Counted from the first letter of the stretch, positions 1-14,552 are shown. The stretch is DNA of 64,000 nucleotides from Buteo buteo (GCF_964188355.1 NC_134178.1:26871128-26935127), one strand, 5' to 3'. The notes: generated by a model not told the origin, from the letters alone. A program made the numbers and translations.

Positions 1-2086
1 AAAACTAATAATCTAAGACAGAGCAAAGATAAATATTTGAGACACTCTATTCTAACTTTACTTCAGCTTCAGTATTTCTATGGTTCCCCCTTCAGCATCA
101 CCCTTTCAGTTGCTTACTAAATTTACTGTTCTTACACTATCTGCAGTGTACTAATCTTCTGCAGCGTACTTTAATTTTTGCTTACATGGAATAGAAAAAA
201 TATATAACCTAGTCCAGGTATATTGAATATTTGCTTTTCTCTCATCTCAAGGAATCAGTTATCAAGGAAAAACATGAGATCTCATAATTTGTCTTCATAG
301 TCATCAAGTACAGAAAATCTTATTCCAATTTCCTCTTTTGTCCTCCTTTTCTCAGTCATAAATGTGAATCTCATTTAACACCACTGTGATCACAGTGTTT
401 TTCACAGTAAAAATCAATGTGCCTGTGAACACATAGTCTTCTTCCATCCACCATACTCTAAACACAAACTATGCAAAAACACAGTTTCTCCCCAGTTTAG
501 ACCTAATACTACCAGCGCACAGCTGTGAATGTGTCAGGCAAGTGTGAGTAACTGAAGAACAGGACATCTCACACCTTGGCTTTTTAACATTGATTTCCAG
601 CTTCCTTCCAAACCCTTCCATGCTGTCCCTGGTCTCCTATCACCATCTCCTTTCTACTGTATTTTCTACCTCCCTCAGAGAACCCCAAGCCAATGCCCAT
701 TCCCTCCTGCTCCATCAGCACTTCTACCATGCACCTCTCCTCACAGGAACCATGCCCCACACCTTCTGCATTTTGCTACCTTGGCTCTTCTTTCTGTACC
801 CTCAGCTACCGGTGTAGCTCCTCAGATTGGCTGAGGGGCTAACAGGAAAGCAGTTGTGGGAAGGGGGAAGCTCGTGCCCCTTGCCAGAACTTACTCTGCT
901 TCTAAACATGCTTTTGCCCAGAATGAGCCTCTTCCATTTTCCAGGCATTAATGCTAACATTTGTGGAGTCTGGAAAAAAAATCTAGTGAGTCTGTTTGGG
1001 ATACAAAACAACCTGAAAATGAAATATAAGATTCAGCTGAAGTATTCTTTCCAAATTTACTATTTCCTGGAAGGCTGCTTCTCTCATACCAGGTCCTCTT
1101 TAAGTCTTAAAGGAATGGGCCTTAGCATCAGAGTAGATGTTTTTATTATTCTTTATTCAAATTAACTAAAAATTATTTAGAAAAATTTCAGCACAGAAGC
1201 AAATGGAAATAAACAGGGTAGCTAATGAATCCTTCTCATGGCTGCTATAACTGGAACAGCAGTACTTTAATACTGCACCAATTTTTTTTCCCCCCAATAG
1301 TTTGTTTTTAATATTCCCCCAAAACTCTAGAAGTATTCCAAGACGCCTTGTGGTCTTTGCGCTGGTAACTTCTGTAGCACAGTGCAACAGTTAAAACTTC
1401 TGAAAAAGCCTGATCCTTTGGGAAACAAATAATCCATGTTTGCTTTGCCTGCTTGAATTTGTATTCTTGTGAAAGATGAGACTCCAAGAAAGCTCCAGAG
1501 TAACCCCCCCACACACATACACTAAAACACTGCCACTGGCGTCTGCTTAAGGACCAATAGAATAGGCCAATGATTTTAGGGGCATCACATCCTTTAAAAA
1601 AGTTCCCACACTCAGATGGCTGTCAATGGTGGTGCCAGTGAACCGTTACACAAAGTCCCCCAAACACTTTGTAAACTAGGATCGGGAAGGACAATAGTAA
1701 AGTTCAGTACTGGAAAGAGATAGTGTACTGAATGCACAATGCCAAGCTTTGTCTGCTGGGGCTTCTGTCGAGGGAGAGGGCTACTTAATCTCCCCACTTG
1801 CCCTGGGGATTCTAGCTGTTTTAATGTGTCCTTTTTGAGAGCCTGTGAACTGTAGAATATAGGCTGGTAACAACTTTCTTTAGGACTGCCTCAGCAGAAC
1901 CAAAAGCTGCCAACACAGAATACCAGCACAGTGGTGCTAATGAGCACAAAGAAGACCTTTAACTGTTTTTACAGCTACCATGGCTAGGGTTTCATGTCAT
2001 TCCTTGGTGAAGGAACTAATTCTTTCCCTTGTTTTATATGAGTCTAGCTTCTATCATGCTGCAGAGGATGGCCTCTTCACCCATTT

Positions 2087-2112
2087 TTCTTTTTTTTTTT
2101 TCCTCCTCTTTT
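2087..2112 (+). repeat. T/C-rich homopolymer tract
   Basis: T-rich stretch with TTCTTTTTTTTTTTTCC followed by TCCTCTTTTTT. Low complexity only. Confidence 0.6.
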
Positions 2113-4143
2113 TTGAATAATAATAAAGCCTGATGCATCTTTAATGAACTGTGGGGCTTTCAGGACTTTTTTCCCCCTTCTTACTATATGGTGTAGATAC
2201 ACAGTGCATATGTACTGACTGATACAAAAAAATACTAAAATTATTATTGATTTGCCTAAGGATGAGTAGCAAATGCAAATCAAAATCATTGACATATATT
2301 TTAACATTCAGGGATAAACTCCAGAAGTCAGTGAAATTTCTGAAGTGAGAGCAGAATAAACTGATAATATTTACTTCAGGAATGTTCTAGGATTTGTATT
2401 TTTAGAAAATGTTAATGTTTTATTTTATGTAATTTGGGCCTTTGGCCTTTTATTATATATTATGAATGAAACTGTGCTGTAACTGGAAAAACAAAATGGT
2501 AAAAATGATAGTATATATTGAAATGGATGCATGGTGCAAACACAAAAGACATAAACCTTAAAACAATAGAAGAATATCAGAGATAACCTTTTAGAGGAAT
2601 GAATGACTTAGTAATTAAAGTAATTGAATGAAGTAATTAAAGGAGTCCTATGTAGAAATATATGAACTCAAGAGCTTTCCATTGTCCAGCCAAAAATGTT
2701 TTCTTTATTAGCTACGTACCACAGTACCTATATGTGGACATAAAAAGTATAAATCATTTTCAGCTTAGGCTTTGTGAATGTTTGTCTCTGCATCAATCTA
2801 ATGACTGCACTTGTCAGTGCACTCACAACAGGCTATATGAACATTTGTATTTGACTGTTACCTCCTTCCCTCCAGGTATCTAGATACCGTATAAAATCTG
2901 CATGTGCATGTATCCATATTGGTATCTGAATATCCTTTTGTTTCCTTTTTATCCTTCTTCACTTTCCTTTTCCTTTCTACCTCACTCTGAATTTTTGCAT
3001 TAAATATTAAAAAGATACAGCACAACTAAGGCTGAAGTGTTAATGAGATACTCAGGGCAAGGGACATGTTCAAAAGCGGTAGTTAGTTGTTTTTTGCTAC
3101 AGTAGCATAGAACAAAGCAGCACAGTTGTTCTTCGTATGTATGTTAGTACTTCCTATCAAATAATAAATGGACCAGAAGTAACGGACTCTTGCATATGCA
3201 AGCCCACAATGCAGCTGCATGTTTCAAAGCACACTAGCATGCTGTTGTCTCTTTGTGAATGAATGTACTTTATGGTCTCATGAGAAATCACAGCTATCTA
3301 CTCATATAACCAAATCAAATCCAGGCTGATCAGATTGAATCTATGAGAAATGCACATAGTAGTTAATCTGGAAGCATTAAATTAAAGTCACTTCTAGTAC
3401 TTTGGGGCTTTCTTTACCTATAATCATTTGTGCACCACTAACTTTTTATGTGGAAAGCTCTGCTGTGAAGCAAACCTGCTTTAACAAATACTGATGCCTT
3501 CTGAGATTAGCCAGCAAGGTGAGAACTCATGCCGAGACTCTAGCTTTACACCTGTATGTCATGAGCCAAATTCATGACCTATTTTAGTAAATTGTTACAC
3601 ACTTTGCATGTGGTGGCACCAGATGGTTAATGAAGTCAATCAAATAACATGGTTTAAGGAGAAAAAAAAAATCGGGAATAAACAGCTGTAATAAGTTTCA
3701 TTCTAAGTTATACTGGAATCATGGGATACAGATTTAGGTATTTAGCAAAAAGATAAACTATGCATGTCATTTTACAGGCAATGGAGTTTTGCTTGGCAAC
3801 AAACATTTGCTGAGAAACAAAAGTTCATACAAAACCAGTAATTCAGTCATCCTCTAGAAAATCAGGTAAAGAATTTTGCTCAAGAATTTCTAGGGAATTA
3901 AACCAAGTTCTACATGGTCAATATTCAAAGATTTCTTTACAGCTAGGCTAATAGATTAGGTTTTCCCTAGAAATTTTGGCCTCAATTCAAGCCTAAGCCA
4001 ATTGCTTTCATTTACTTTTTCCCAATGGTATTTTGAACCAAACCTGTTCTTATGGAATGTAACTGAATTTCAAGGATGATTCCAAAACACATAGCTAAGA
4101 TAACAATGGCATTAGTGATGCTAGCATTTAATTAGCCACAACC

Positions 4144-4188
4144 TCAAACAAAACAGAAAACAAAGCAGAACAAAACAAAACAAAACAG
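4144..4188 (+). repeat. (AAAAC)n-like simple repeat
   Basis: Imperfect AAAAC/AAACA units over about 45 bases, cleanest at CAAAACAAAACAAAACAG. Confidence 0.75.
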
Positions 4189-7100
4189 AGATTTGGAGTA
4201 TGCTGGGTTTTGAAGAAAAGAGGAAACACGCAAACATGATCTAATGCAATAAACTACTAATGAAAAACATGAAATTAATTCTAAAATTTTGCAGGCAAGT
4301 GTAGGTTATACAATGCATGCAAAAGCTGTAGGATGAACCTGCAGAACAGATGGAAACACCTCTTGTTTAGCCACCATGTGGGATAAAAAGTCCCAAAGAA
4401 CTACAAACCCAGTCGAGTTTGCTTTGAAGTGCTCTTATGATACTAGGTTGGCTTCTGTCTGTCTGGAGCAAACAAACACCAAAAGATGTGATAGGTGTAG
4501 AAATCATCAAGTGGCACGATATTTCTAAAGGCAGGTTTTATGTCACTTGTACTTGCAGGCCCTGGTGTAGTGGAGCAGAAGTAAATATTTGGTGAAAGGA
4601 GGATGAATGTGGCTGGAGCAAGGTCATGTTCATTGGCTGCCAGAAAAGAAAGTTGGTGGATTGATATATGACATAATGTTTGGTTACCTTGTGGACGAGA
4701 GACCACTTCGGATAGGAAAGGCTAAGGGAAAAATCTATTTTCCTGGCTTCAGCAGAGAAAATGAATCTTTATGTTAGCTGTTTAATTTCTGACCTAAAAA
4801 GAAAAGTTAGTTGGCCACCAGAGATTGGTTTTGGATTCTCATGAATCAAGCAAAAAAGTGAAGAGGCAGAGAAAGGGAAATTAATTATATGAAAGCGAGA
4901 TCCACATTTCCCTCTGAAGCTGAAGTCCAAACAGGAAAGCTTCCGTGGCTTTGCTGAGCATGGAGCCAATGCCTGTGGCTCACTGTGGATACAGGGAGCC
5001 CCTAGGTGACTATAAATTGCAGATCCCTGTATGAATGCAGATATAGCTACATTCACACATCTGTGTTTTGTTAGGTCAATATTGGTTGCCAAAATAAGTG
5101 TTATCATTTCCACTAATAAATAAATAGTATTCTTAGGACTAGTCAAATGCAAACTTAATTTTACTGCCACAGACAGCCCTGCTTCTATAGAAGAAAGCTA
5201 AGGTCTTGTCCTTTAGGCTAGTTATTTTTGTGTACAGAGCATGAGTTATTTGATAGTGGAGTAATACAGTTTCCAGAAATTATCTTGTATAGCTGCAGCA
5301 GAATCTTACAAATTCATCCTAATAAATAACAGTCCCATTTGTGAGTTATATGTTGTCTATATGAGGAAATGAATGCACTGTGAACTAGCATGTGAATTTA
5401 AAGTGTACTTGCTACTCAACACCAATTCCTTGTATGGATATGCTAAGATCTAGATTCATCCACCTAATTTGGGGCATATAACTGAAGAATCCAAGTTAGG
5501 AGTGTAAGCGTCCTGCAGTTTTTCTATTGCCAGTGAAGAATCCATTTAAGATTTCACTTATGCTCTGGAAGAATCTATTTAGCTATTCCCTGCATAGACT
5601 AAGTTAATAGGTTGCCTCAAATTAAATACCAAAAGTTAGGTGAGATGTATCCTGGTGTAAGGGTGCTCTGAAATAGTGAACCAAATGTATGCAAGGGGGC
5701 ATCTTGCATAGGTGTTAGCCTGGCTTCCTAATTGTCCCCTTTGTCCACAGATCAGCAGTGAACAGGGGTTTGGTACTGTGACTACTTATGTTGTGCTGTC
5801 TCTCTATATAAAAAGAAGAGTTCTATCTTCAGGGCTGTCAAATCAATACTTTATTTACAAGCTTTAAAAGTTCACAGTTTTCTAGTGGAAGGAAAGAGTA
5901 TAAATAAAGAAAATACAATCCTCAGGCCCTTTGCCTCTCACTCCCACCCCAAAGGACATTAGTATGTTCTGTCTGGTCTCTTTCAGCTTTAACATTTCCT
6001 GCTACACTCAGTGAAATTTAAACAAAATCACTTTTACAAACATTTAAATGGAAAAATATGGAGTTTTGTCATTTCCCTCCTTGTGTAGCACTAATTAACA
6101 AAGCCTTTTTGTGAAAGCAAAAAGCTTTCCTTTTTTAGAACTGGCATGCTCCTCCTTACTGATTCCCAACTGTGGTGGCACAATCCAGTATTCTTGAACA
6201 ATGATGAGAACAGAAATAGATGGAATTCAATAAAAGCATGAATAATGGCAAGCAGAAACGGAGTGGTGACATAATCTGTCTTCCAAACTGCCTTGAGATA
6301 TAGTCAAGAAAACACTACATTGTAACTTGTATGTTGTGATCGCCTCTGATAGGTATCACCAAATAATCTTCAGGACAGATTTATCCACTCCAGTTACCCA
6401 TTTAAACATTTTTTAGTAAAAGCTCTACTTACATACTTATGTCATATATGCCTCCAGCTCCCACATCCTAATGATTATCAGCTGGTTATTTTCCCACTTG
6501 TGCTTGAAAAAGTGGAGGTTCTACAGCATTTCCCATGTGGCGGTTTCTGAAAACACACTCGGGAAGGATATGCCATGTGAAAAACATATTGAACAAACAT
6601 GTTCAAGGGGGCAAAAGAGATGTAATGCTCTGTGAGCATAAAGATGCATGAATATGCAGAGAAAGACAAGGGAACAACTTGAATGTAGTGTGAGGCTGTT
6701 AAGATTTCAAAATTGAAGAAGGTGGATGAATTCATATTCAACAGAACAAGCCCTATTTCCAGCTGATACTTTGTTTTGTTTCCAACACCAAGCTGTAAGC
6801 ATGTTTTGTCAATACTATATTAGGGTATCAGAAAGACAAATACATTTTGAAAAGTGGTATGTTTTTGCAGGGTTTTTTTAAATAAAAAAAATTATAATTC
6901 ATTACTAGTAAAACAATCTGCACAGTGAAGATGCAAAGTATTCAAATATTGATTGAATTTACAGTCCTCAGAGGGATATGACCCGTTACAATTTGCTTAT
7001 TATTATAGCTTTTGGGGGAACAAGAGATACATGGCTGTTAAAGCTGTGCCACAATTTATCACAGTCTTCTGTTTTCATTTGCTTGTGACTTTCTGAAAGA

Positions 7101-10100
7101 GTCTTTTTTTGGGCTGAGACCTCTATAATTGGTCTCAGCACAATGGAACTCCTCCTCACTCATCCCTCTTCCCTTCCCATCCCCCTGCCTTCAATCTGTT
7201 CAGCATTTTTGTGTTAGTGGTGCATGGAAAAAATAGTACTTATTACAGACCTTTTTTTTTTTTTGGCTTCACCATGATTCAAAAGCTGTCTAAAAAGAAA
7301 CCAGGAGAATTTTTATTTGGCACAGTGAACAGCACAAGCTGCCCAGTTTAAAGGTGCAGTCGAAGTGGTGCTTTTGAATGGTACTGGCAAAGCGCCCTAG
7401 AAGGCATTTTAGTTATCTTTGCCACAGGCAGGTAAAATCCTTCCAATTCCTTTCTGCTTGCTGACATAATGCTGTGCTTACAACTCTCTAGAACATTTCC
7501 CATTGTAATTGCCAAAAAGTAACTACTAAAAGCACACGAAAGTCAATACAGCAGCAAGATCAAAGAGAGGACAGTGGAAGGAAAGGTGGTTTTGGGGCTA
7601 CTGCAATGGTTTGCATGCTCTTTAAGTAAAGACCTCACCCCTTCTTTCAGATCAAACTGTGCATGATTTTCATCTCCATTTCCTTTATATGCAGCAATGA
7701 GTGCTGCAGTTGACCTATCCTTCTCCATCTCTTTTCCCTCTTCCCATCATTTCTTTCTGATCTTTCTTCTCCCTTTTCCTCTACCCCTTTGTGAGATTTG
7801 CTACTTGGAGTTTAGTCTTTTTCACTTGCAAAGCCATTCCATTTGTTTTTGTTCTACTGATAGTGTCAGTCCACTAGGGGTTACATGCAGTTAATAGTAA
7901 CACACCCTCCGAGAACTGTGAGGCTCCATTGTATTGACAAAAAAGGCAACTGTGAAAGGGAGCTCAAACCCCTGCCAAAGTGAGAGCTACAGTCCAACTA
8001 TACAGCTTCTGTACAGCACAGGACTGCGTACCAGAGGGCTGTCTATCAGAAGTCTATGTCCAGATCGATTGGTAACTATTTTGCACCTGTAAGCATTCCC
8101 TAACCTTTGTCTGCAATAACTGGAAACTCTTTGGAATGGTTTCTCAGTATATGCAAGTGCAAGGTTTAGGACCTGAAGACACTGCTTTTAGTTCTGATCC
8201 ATAGATATTATTTCATTGCCTATAATTAATCATTGTAATGTTTGATGTGGGTTCAGACGTTCAGACTTGCTCTTCTTCCTTCTCTTGAGTTATGAGAAGT
8301 CATCTGGGCAAAGATGGGCCCTGGAGTCTCCTTGCATGCGAGGTTCACATCAGTGGAACACCCCTGATTTCACTCACATTCCTCCTCAGCCAGATGAGGT
8401 CAAGGGGAGAAATAATCACAACCAACCAGTGGTGTGTTGCTTGCACTTGATTAAATATGCTGACACTATCATTAATCAAAGTTATGTTTTAATGGTATAT
8501 TCACAGTGAAATATATGATTAATGCTACTGATATCAGAAGAACAACCTTCTGTTATTTTGCAAGTACTTTGTCTTCTTTAAAATGATTGGCAATTTGCAT
8601 TTGAGGGTATACATGAGTGAATGAATGCACATGTGTATTTATTCATGGCTTTTATGTATTTATCCACAGTATCCGTAATACAGATTTGTTTCTCTACGTA
8701 TAAGGCTGCCACATGTAGTATGTGCATAAGTAATTTTGTTCATTACATATGTGAATGACCAGTGCATGCTTTTAGAGCAGCTCATCATACCATTCACTGC
8801 CACCCAGGGAAAGCCTGGGGCAGCTGAGTAACAGCACTCTGCAGCAGGAACTGGAAGACATTCTGCATTAGGGAACTCCACTTGTCTGAAGGCACAAAAT
8901 ATGGGCGTAAGGCAAAGAGCATATTTGGCATGACACTGATTTATGGGGTGCAATGTACTCCTCCTGCATACCAAACATAGAGTGCAGGCTGGTGTGGAGA
9001 TTAGGGGAGGTGAGGCCATACTTTATTTCCTATCCCCCTGAGAGCCTGCTCACCCCATAAGGATGAGAGATAAAGAAGTGTCTGTAAACACCTGTTTCTC
9101 TATTTTTCCTTTCTCCTTCTGCACTGTTGTCATATCTAGGAAGAATCTAGCCTGTATATTAATCCAATTTCTTTCAAAAATTAAAATGCCAATCTGTAAG
9201 GAATGGGTTTAGCAAGCAAGGAAATTACATTCCTAGCCATTCTCTAATGGGCCTTTGAGTTTCAAGGCTTTGTAATTCCAGTCTCTGTGTATAATACATA
9301 CACTGCTTTTCCCTAAAGGAGCTGACAGAATTTGTCTTGATTACTAAAAACAGATGTTTGTAGCATATGCATCATGGGTTATAGCTATGTTGCGTGAAAA
9401 ACTGTTGTTTCATCGCCTGCACACTTACAGGTCTCCACTAGAGGGAGATCAGTAGAAAGCAGAAAAAACACCCTGTATTCAGGAAGGGTGATAGCAGCAT
9501 GATCCTCTTCTTCCCTAAACTGGCAGGTTTAGGTATGTTGCTGTTTTGGCATTCTTAAGTAACCAGAATCCACCTATATGCTTTTCAAGGGGTTTGCAAA
9601 TTTATGCTAGAATTTATGGATTTCAGTTACTTCAAAATTGTCTTACGTATGAAACATGATGTTTCTACATTGGAGTTGGTGATCTTACTAAGACCTCATG
9701 TTTAGCTTTTTATTTTGCAATTTTGGTTTATATGTGTCTTATCATTGAAGAATATACATAAATATTTAAGAAATACACCTACGGGATCACACTGATGTTT
9801 TGCTTTTGTCTGACTTCCCTACATTTTATTGCATGTACTGTAATTTGATATCTCCAGAAATACTTAACCATGTAAAATACTCTGTATTTATGGATTTTAG
9901 GTTATCTCCCTCATGAAAAGAGGAAGATAATTCTCTGAAGGAGAAGAAAGCAGTTCAATCATTTTAGCATTTAGAACATAAAAACAGCAATAAGAATTTG
10001 AAATTGTTTTAATAACTTAATATTTTACAGTTGATAAAAAGAAACCAACACAATGTAGACACAGTGTAAGAAACCAGAGAATGCTGTACAATGTCATGTC

Positions 10101-10401
10101 CTGGAATTTACAATATTTGCTCCTTGTTACCATTCAGTTATAATCATGTTGTTGGTACACTGTCTTTTAGGAGCAGAATGTCTCCCTAGACTCTGTGTGT
10201 ATTTACATGTTTTTCTACTCTCCATGCAAGAATAACCTTCACCCTTAAAAGCAGTGGTACAGGCCTCACTATAATGACTCATTGGTTCATGGTGTTAAAA
10301 AAACTCTGGTTATTCTATGCCTAGGAACTGGAAACTGAGAGTGAAACACGATATAGAACTAGGATATTTAGCCGACCTAAACAAAATGGGCAAGAACACA
10401 G

Positions 10402-10450
10402 TATATATATATGTATCACACAACGCATATCTATATACAAACACACAGGT
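10402..10450 (+). repeat. (TA)n and CA-rich low complexity
   Basis: A short TATATATATATG run followed by ACACAACGCATATCTATATAC-like alternating sequence, given here only as a short microsatellite remnant. Confidence 0.5.
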
Positions 10451-10969
10451 TTCTCTTCATACATATGAGTCAAATGGATTTCATGATAATGTGCATGTAG
10501 TATAAAAGATTTTCTACCACTGTGCGGATGCTTCTTTTGCAAGTCCCCCAAATGGGTCATCACAAAAGCAGTTTACTCAGTGACTGTTTGTAAAAGACTC
10601 TAAGTTCTTTCTACTTAACAGATTTTACACACATTACTGCAGGAGTTTAAAAAGTTACTTTTCTATAATCATTTGCCTGTTACATCTGAATACTTTAGGT
10701 AATAGTCTGAATCTTGCCCAGCTTACACCCAGAGCAGCTATAGTTTTTAAGATAAAATTCTGTAACTGGAAAAAGGAAGAATTCTTTCTTGGGCATTTTC
10801 AAGCTAGTCCCTTTGCCCACCAACAGGAAATAATTTCTGATGTTTCAAAAATGTAAGAGTTTCTGTATTCTTATCAAACACAGCTATCTACTCCAGGATC
10901 TGGCTTCTGGGATTCATCAGCAACAGAGATCAAAAAATAAAACAGTAACTTTGTATTAGAAAAAACTTT

Positions 10970-11036
10970 AAAAAAAAACAAAAAAACAAAAAAAAAAACA
11001 AAAAAAACAAAAAAAAAAAAAAAAACAAACAAAAAA
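10970..11036 (+). repeat. A-rich tract with interspersed C
   Basis: About 67 bases of A broken by single C (A9C, A7C, A11C, A8C, A17C and so on). Low complexity; no recognisable retrotransposon body directly upstream, so not called as a poly(A) tail. Confidence 0.85.
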
Positions 11037-11396
11037 CCCCACTGCTGCCTTTTATTCAATGCTACAGAAGAAAATATGGGCAATTAGTCCAGCTTGGGAA
11101 CCATGGTCTAATATTTTCAAGCAACTGTTGCTTCTAAATCTATTATCTAAAGGTATTTGTCTATTTTTACATTCCATCTTAAAATAAGCAATTTTTATAT
11201 AGTCTCATGCTTGTTTAATCTTTATTTCATTCAACCTGAGTTGTTTCAGCAGAACTGAAATGATATGTTTTTCATCTTTAAATTCTAATGTCTTAATGCT
11301 AGCGTCTGTTTTATTTGAAATATGTGTATTATCACACAAATAGAAGTAATACAGCAATCTAGCAGATTTATCTATTGTTACTTGAGTTCCTGTAAG

Positions 11397-12290
11397 AATA
11401 AAACAGAATAGACTACTGCAGTTAGAAGGGACCTACAACGATCATCTAGTCCGACTGCCTGACCAATTCAAGGCTGACCAAAAGCTAAAGCATGTTATTA
11501 AGGGCATTGTCCAAATGCCTCTTAAACACTGACAGGCTTCAGGCATTGACCACCTCTCTAGGAAGCCTTTTCCAGGGTTTGACCACCCTCTCAGTAAAGA
11601 AATGTTTCCTAATGTCCAGTCTGAACCTTCCCTGTGCAGCTTTCAACCGTTCCCATGCGTCCTGCCACTGGATCCCAGGGAAAAGAGCTCAGCACCTCCC
11701 TGTCCACTTCCCCTCCTCAGGAAGCTGTAGAGAGCAATGAGGTCGCCCCTCAGACTCCTTTTGTCCAAAGCCTGAAGTCCGCAGCCGCTCCTCACAGGAC
11801 ATTCCTTTCCAGCCTTTTCACTAGCTTTGTTGCCCTCCTCTGGACACATTTGAGGACCTTAACATCCTTCTTAAATTGTAGGGCCCAGAAATGCACACAG
11901 TACTTGAGGTGAGGGTGCACCAATGCTGAATCCAGTGGGATAATCACCTCTTTTGACCAGCTGGTTATACTGGGTTTGATGCACCCCAGGATGCAGTTTG
12001 GCCTCTTGGCTGCCAGGGCACACTGCTGGCTGATACTGAGCCTGCTGCCAACCAGCACCCCCAGACCCCTTTCTGCAGGGCTGCTCTCCAGCAGAAGATT
12101 CCTCTCCCGATTTATACTTGTGCATGGCATTACTCCATCCTAGATGAAGAATCCAGCATTTGGACTTGCTAAATTTCATTCCATTAATCACTGCCCAATG
12201 CTCCAGTCTTTCTAGATCCCTCTGCAAGGCTTCTTGTCCCTCAAGGGAGTCAACAGCACCTCCCAGTTTGGTATCATCAGCAAACTGTTT
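11397..12290 (-). mobile_element. CR1 LINE fragment, 5'-truncated, with end of reverse transcriptase
   Basis: This is a non-LTR retrotransposon of the chicken repeat 1 family, inserted in minus orientation. Its 3' end lies at about 11397 and its truncated 5' end at about 12290. Conceptual translation on the minus strand starts at the palm active-site box FADDTKLGG. It continues through LERLEHWAVING, a shifted frame with LGVLVGSRLSISQQCALAA, then HPHLKYCVHFWA and VQRRATKLV, which are typical of the CR1 ORF2 C-terminus. A frameshift near 12110 breaks the frame. The 3' untranslated part contains the usual CR1 motif around the 'GATCATCTAGTCC' segment. Dead copy. Confidence 0.93.
12273..12284 (-). 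other. CR1 reverse-transcriptase FADD catalytic box
   Basis: The four codons read Phe-Ala-Asp-Asp followed by TKLGG, the metal-binding YxDD-type box of LINE reverse transcriptases. The element is cut off only a few bases upstream, so the rest of the catalytic domain is absent and this copy cannot be active. Confidence 0.85.
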
Positions 12291-14311
12291 TGTTCCTTAC
12301 ATTTCTATGAGTTCCAGTAGAGATTAGGGACTCACTTCCCTCCACTGTGGACTACACCTCCAAACATCCCCAAACCCTTTTTACCCTCCTTCCAAGATGC
12401 TTAGTAGAGGCACTATTCTTTCTCTAATGCGTAATACAGTACTGAGGGAAAAAAGAGTTCGTTATGTGAGGGTGTAAAATTCCAAACTTGGCAGGCACAC
12501 TGCCTCAAAGTACTGCTAATCGGGTGATTAATAGCACCTCGTGTCTGTGGCACTATCAGCTTCCCCCTCAAAACAACTCTGGAACCCAATGGCTGCCCTT
12601 CTCCCTCAGAGGTGCAAGAGTCTGACTTGCTCCTGTGCAAGGCAGCGACTCCAGCCTGTCCTAGGTGTCAAACATTAGTGCCACTAATAACATTGGGGCA
12701 CTAATGATGCCACAATCTGAGGGTTCGCCCCTCCTCCTGGGCCTCAGAGCAGCTATAGCTGCGTGAAGGCCAACACACTTTATTGTAAATTCTTCAGAAG
12801 AGTACAGCAACTGAGTTAAGTAGAGAAAATTCACAATTTGTATTGAAGTGTACTGGAGTTTTATCACTGGGGGCAATGTATTCTGGAAAGCAAATGGCTA
12901 AAGTTTTGTTAAACAAAGCGATGTGATATCAATTGGGTTCACTTACTGGTAAACAGATGTATTTTTCAAAAGTTGACATCTCTGGCTGTCTATCCTTGTC
13001 TCAATCAAGCAATAACATATATTTGGCTAGCAGTAGATTTTGCTAATGTTTATGCTACTTAGATCTGAGAAATCTGATATTCAAGTGGTATCCTAGATGT
13101 TGATTTCTAAAAGTATAAGCTCTTGTTTCTTAATAGCTCTTATTAAAAAAAAATATTTTGAAACATTTTTTGTATTTTCAGTTGTAAATTTTATTTTATG
13201 GGTTCAGAATCAGAAACTTCTTAGAATTTCCTTAAAATTCAGAAATACTAGGCTGGCTGTAAGTTTAAAGAAAAAATAAATCTTAAACACAATTCCATAT
13301 ATCATATGAAATACTGTTTTCCAGGGTACAAAAGGCAAGCTTTAAAGAGAATGCCAAGGAGATAAATTAAATAATTTATTCATCTAAAAGGTGGCAGTTG
13401 TAGCCTGGAAAAATTAGCATGCATATATACAATGCAAATTCATTTTTACATCTATTTACGTTCACATGCATTTACATTTGCATTCAGATAGATGATTCAT
13501 CAAGCATTTTCCTTCTGCCAAGTATGTTGGGAAAGTTGAGATGAAAATAACCAAAGTACAGCTAAAAAAAGGTATAGTTTTTGTGCTACCTGGCTATGAT
13601 GGTACACAGGTATTTTTTTTCTGTCCCTTGGGAACTGCTGTCTTTAGAAGCATGAAATGTGCATGTTCTCCACTCGGTTGATTCCTGAATGTATTTATTC
13701 ATAAATATGGTGTATTGACATTACTGTACACTCACAGAGGTGTCTCATTTTGGATTACTGCATATGGTACTATACTGTATCTTACATACTTAAGAGCACA
13801 CAAAATATCTACAACAGGCCACTGCAAGATATAGGAGGATAAAGTAAAAACTTAAATAATTTGCTTTAGGAGGGGTAGTAAGTTAGTTTAACTTACATAG
13901 TGGTTTTCATCCAGCTTGCACTAGGTGCTTATTCACAAATCTTCTTTCAGCTGAAGCTGTGTCAACTGAAGAAGATCTATCCACAAGTCACTGCCTAACA
14001 CCTCCCTGCTGGAAGTCAGGTTCCTATACAGGTGCTCTCTAACATGTTCAGTGAAAATGACTGTTGTGAGCTGAAGCAGTGACTTGCACGTCTCTGTCAC
14101 TCATTGATTCGGGAACGTTTGCAGGAGGAGCTGAGCCAGCAGCTCGCCAGGGGCCATACCCTCCATACCCTCCAGCAAGGTGGAGCAAGGAAAAGAGACG
14201 GAAGACCAAAGATGCTAGCTGAAGAAAATGTATGAGCAAGTCCCTCCAGTTCAGGTAGAATCAGTTGTCACCACCAGCAGACTATGAGACTAACGTAAAG
14301 GTTTAAGAATA
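12291..14311. other. Presumed ROBO1 intron between CR1 and LTR
   Basis: The part from 12300 to 12770 is slightly GC-richer (for example CTCCCTCAGAGGTGC and GGTTCGCCCCTCCTCC) and may be an old repeat I do not recognise. The remainder is plain AT-rich sequence. Confidence 0.5.
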
Positions 14312-14316
14312 GGTAC
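14312..14316. repeat. Target-site duplication, left (GGTAC)
   Basis: The five bases GGTAC directly precede the LTR's TGTGCTGG start and recur directly after its CACAACA end at 15076-15080. A 5-bp duplication is typical of ERVL-like integrases. Confidence 0.85.
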
Positions 14317-14383
14317 TGTGCTGGTTTTGGTTGGGATAGTTACTTTTCTTTATAGTAGCTAGTATGGGGCTATGTCATTTTGT

Positions 14384-14552
14384 CATATTGTCAGGCATTG
14401 GAACAGGCTGCCCAGGGAAATGGTTGAGTCACCATCCCTGGAGGTATTCAAAAAGTGCGTAGACAAGGCACTTCAGGACATGGTTTAGTGGGCATGGTTG
14501 ATGGTTGGACTCGATAATCTTAAAGGTCTTTTCCAACCTAAATGATTCTATG
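14384..14552 (+). mobile_element. CR1 3' end nested in the solo LTR
   Basis: A short, strongly 5'-truncated CR1 in plus orientation starts near TTGGAACAGGCTGCCCAGGG. It runs through CCATCCCTGGAGGTATTC and GGTTGGACTCGATAATC to TTCCAACC and the terminal TGATTCTATG. The LTR resumes directly after it (TTTTGGATTTGTG). The heptamer ATTTTGT lies on both sides (14377-14383 and 14553-14559) and may be a target duplication. The low decay and the nesting show that it jumped after the LTR had settled here. Confidence 0.9.

Larger units (their letters stand above)
1..11396. other. Plain AT-rich DNA, presumed ROBO1 intron
   Basis: Only short, unconvincing open frames and the simple repeats listed separately. 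No transposon, RNA gene or exon recognised. The intron assignment follows from the ROBO1 exon at 43.45 kb on the minus strand. Confidence 0.6.

Noticed and set aside
4769..5170. 133-codon open frame on the minus strand
   Set aside because: No family resemblance, no signal or domain, and no splice context; length is within chance for 64 kb.
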